Positions 5,394 to 6,368 of a stretch of DNA of 6,368 nt are shown in pieces. The position numbers and the translations under genes are program-made. The first letter of the stretch is position 1; the number at the start of each line of letters is the position of its first letter. Origin of the DNA: Candidatus Solibacter sp. (GTDB lineage Bacteria; Acidobacteriota; Terriglobia; Bryobacterales; Bryobacteraceae); the NCBI GenBank assembly GCA_017883345.1, contig JADGNT010000310.1, positions 1-6,368 on the forward strand, read 5' to 3'. The notes under the pieces were generated by a model that ran no database searches, was not told the origin of the DNA, and saw only the letters and a program-made list of their open reading frames with translations.

Positions 5394-6368
5394 CTACTTG
5401 GCCCGCGCAGCCGGCGGCTCCGCTTCCGTGGCCGGCTCGGCGGATTTCCAATAGTCGGCCTTCGCCTCCACTGTTGGTATGTGGGCGCTCACCAGGACGT
5501 TCCCTTCCAGGACGACGCTCTTCAACTCGCCGGGACCGGTGGAGAGAAAGGTGCCGGTCCCCGGGAACGCGCGGCTGGCACGCACGATCGCCCCGGGACT
5601 GCGGTCGAGCCGCACCACCGGAGCGTCCGCCAGCGGCGTGCGGGTCGCGATGTTGTCGAGTTCGAGCTCGCGCGACTCGCGGACCAGAAAGGCCGGTCCG
5701 CTTTCCGCGTTGATCTGCACGTTGTGCAGCTCCATCCCCGCGGTGTGCATGGCCTTCATGCCCGCCTTGCCCGAGGCCACGACGTTTGAGATGCGCAGGC
5801 CGGAGATCGGCATTTCGGGCAGCCCTTCGATATTGATGGCCACGCGCGCGCGGCGGATGCTCATGTTGCCGATGGCGATGTCGCGGAACACCGGTGTTCG
5901 GTTCGACACCGCTTCCGGGGCCTCGCGCCGCACCTCGCCCTCCATCAGGTAGTAGCTGGTGATGTTGATCGCCTGGCCAACATCGTCCATCACCCAATTA
6001 TCGAAACGCACGTTCTCGATGCCGCCGCCGCGGCCGCGCCGGCTCTTCATCCGCACGCCCATTTGCGTCCCGGAGCAGGTCATGTTGCTGGCCACCAGGT
6101 TGCGAATCCAGCCCGACGTCTCGCTGCCGATCGTCACCGCGCCGTGCGCGCGATGCACCGTGCAGCCGGTGATCGCGATGTTCTCGCTCGGGCGGTTTAC
6201 GCGCAGCCCGTCGCCGTCCTTCCCGGCTTTGATCACGATGCCGTCGTCGCCGGTGTCGATGTAGCAGCCAGAGATGCGCACGTTGCGGCTGGAGTCCACC
6301 GCGATGCCGTCGGTGTGGACGCCGGGGTAGGTCTCGATGGTGACGTCGCGCACCACCACGTTATCGGT
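5394..6368 (-). CDS. Glycoside hydrolase family 28 (polygalacturonase-like), N-terminus beyond right edge
   Basis: The last 324 residues of a right-handed parallel beta-helix hydrolase of GH28 are present. Most GH28 enzymes cleave alpha-1,4-galacturonosyl bonds in pectin by inversion. The frame is open to the window edge (TDNVVVRDVTI...), so perhaps 100-150 residues, including any signal peptide, are missing; a GTG at 6359 is internal and not the start. Numbering from the edge, the catalytic motifs are HTDGI (Asp20), TGDDGIVIKAG (Asp41, Asp42), AHGAVTIGSE (His75) and GVRMKS (Arg106, Lys108). All charged residues of the GH28 active site are kept, although the usual NTDG is HTDG and GHG is AHG. 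The GDD-to-His interval is about 12 residues longer than in fungal endopolygalacturonase, a loop seen in bacterial exo-type members. Repeated beta-helix rungs (NVRISGCYI, NIAITGCTV, NVRFDNWVM, DIAIGNMSI) follow. The C-terminus ends in a Glu/Ala/Pro-rich tail. It is upstream in the same direction as the glycosyltransferase. Confidence 0.92.
   Translation of the reverse strand, partial: TDNVVVRDVTIETYPGVHTDGIAVDSSRNVRISGCYIDTGDDGIVIKAGKDGDGLRVNRPSENIAITGCTVHRAHGAVTIGSETSGWIRNLVASNMTCSGTQMGVRMKSRRGRGGGIENVRFDNWVMDDVGQAINITSYYLMEGEVRREAPEAVSNRTPVFRDIAIGNMSIRRARVAINIEGLPEMPISGLRISNVVASGKAGMKAMHTAGMELHNVQINAESGPAFLVRESRELELDNIATRTPLADAPVVRLDRSPGAIVRASRAFPGTGTFLSTGPGELKSVVLEGNVLVSAHIPTVEAKADYWKSAEPATEAEPPAARAK

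Noticed and set aside
4598..5713. Plus-strand 371-codon open frame opposite the glycosyltransferase and GH28 genes
   Set aside because: Low-complexity Arg/Gln/Pro translation antisense to two well-supported genes.

Overview
The window is GC-rich, densely coding bacterial DNA. The gene families and two palindromic intergenic repeats suggest a soil Acidobacteriota (Bryobacterales/Solibacterales-like). That placement is inferred from gene content and style; no marker gene is present.

Layout. Positions 1-1457 (minus strand) hold a methionine-biosynthesis pair, metX followed by metW. The two overlap by ATGA, and metW runs off the left edge. A 111-bp divergent spacer (1458-1568) separates metX from a plus-strand class I aldolase of the LacD (tagatose-1,6-bisphosphate aldolase) family at 1569-2579. 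The spacer carries an 8-bp inverted repeat and weak promoter-like hexamers for both directions. The aldolase converges on a minus-strand block that reads, in transcription order, a GH28 glycoside hydrolase (5' end beyond the right edge), an ArnT/PMT-type GT83 membrane glycosyltransferase, and a ten-helix DMT-superfamily permease resembling GRP/ureide permeases.

Two non-coding elements stand out. The 116-bp convergent gap (2580-2695) is almost filled by an inverted pair of GTAG-headed hairpins enclosing two more hairpins. This looks like a REPIN/BIME, the kind of element mobilised by RAYT (IS200-like Y1) transposases. The 144-bp gap between the glycosyltransferase and the permease contains a 78-nt near-perfect long hairpin of unrelated sequence.

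How the genes may work together. MetX acylates homoserine, and MetW is its usual partner in many bacteria. The GH28 enzyme suggests attack on galacturonate-containing polysaccharide. The permease could import a small product and the LacD-like aldolase could cleave a ketose bisphosphate, but no direct link between these carbohydrate genes is shown beyond proximity. I see no defence system, CRISPR array, RNA gene, integrase or transposase gene. The most unusual content is the pair of repeats and the metX upstream palindrome.
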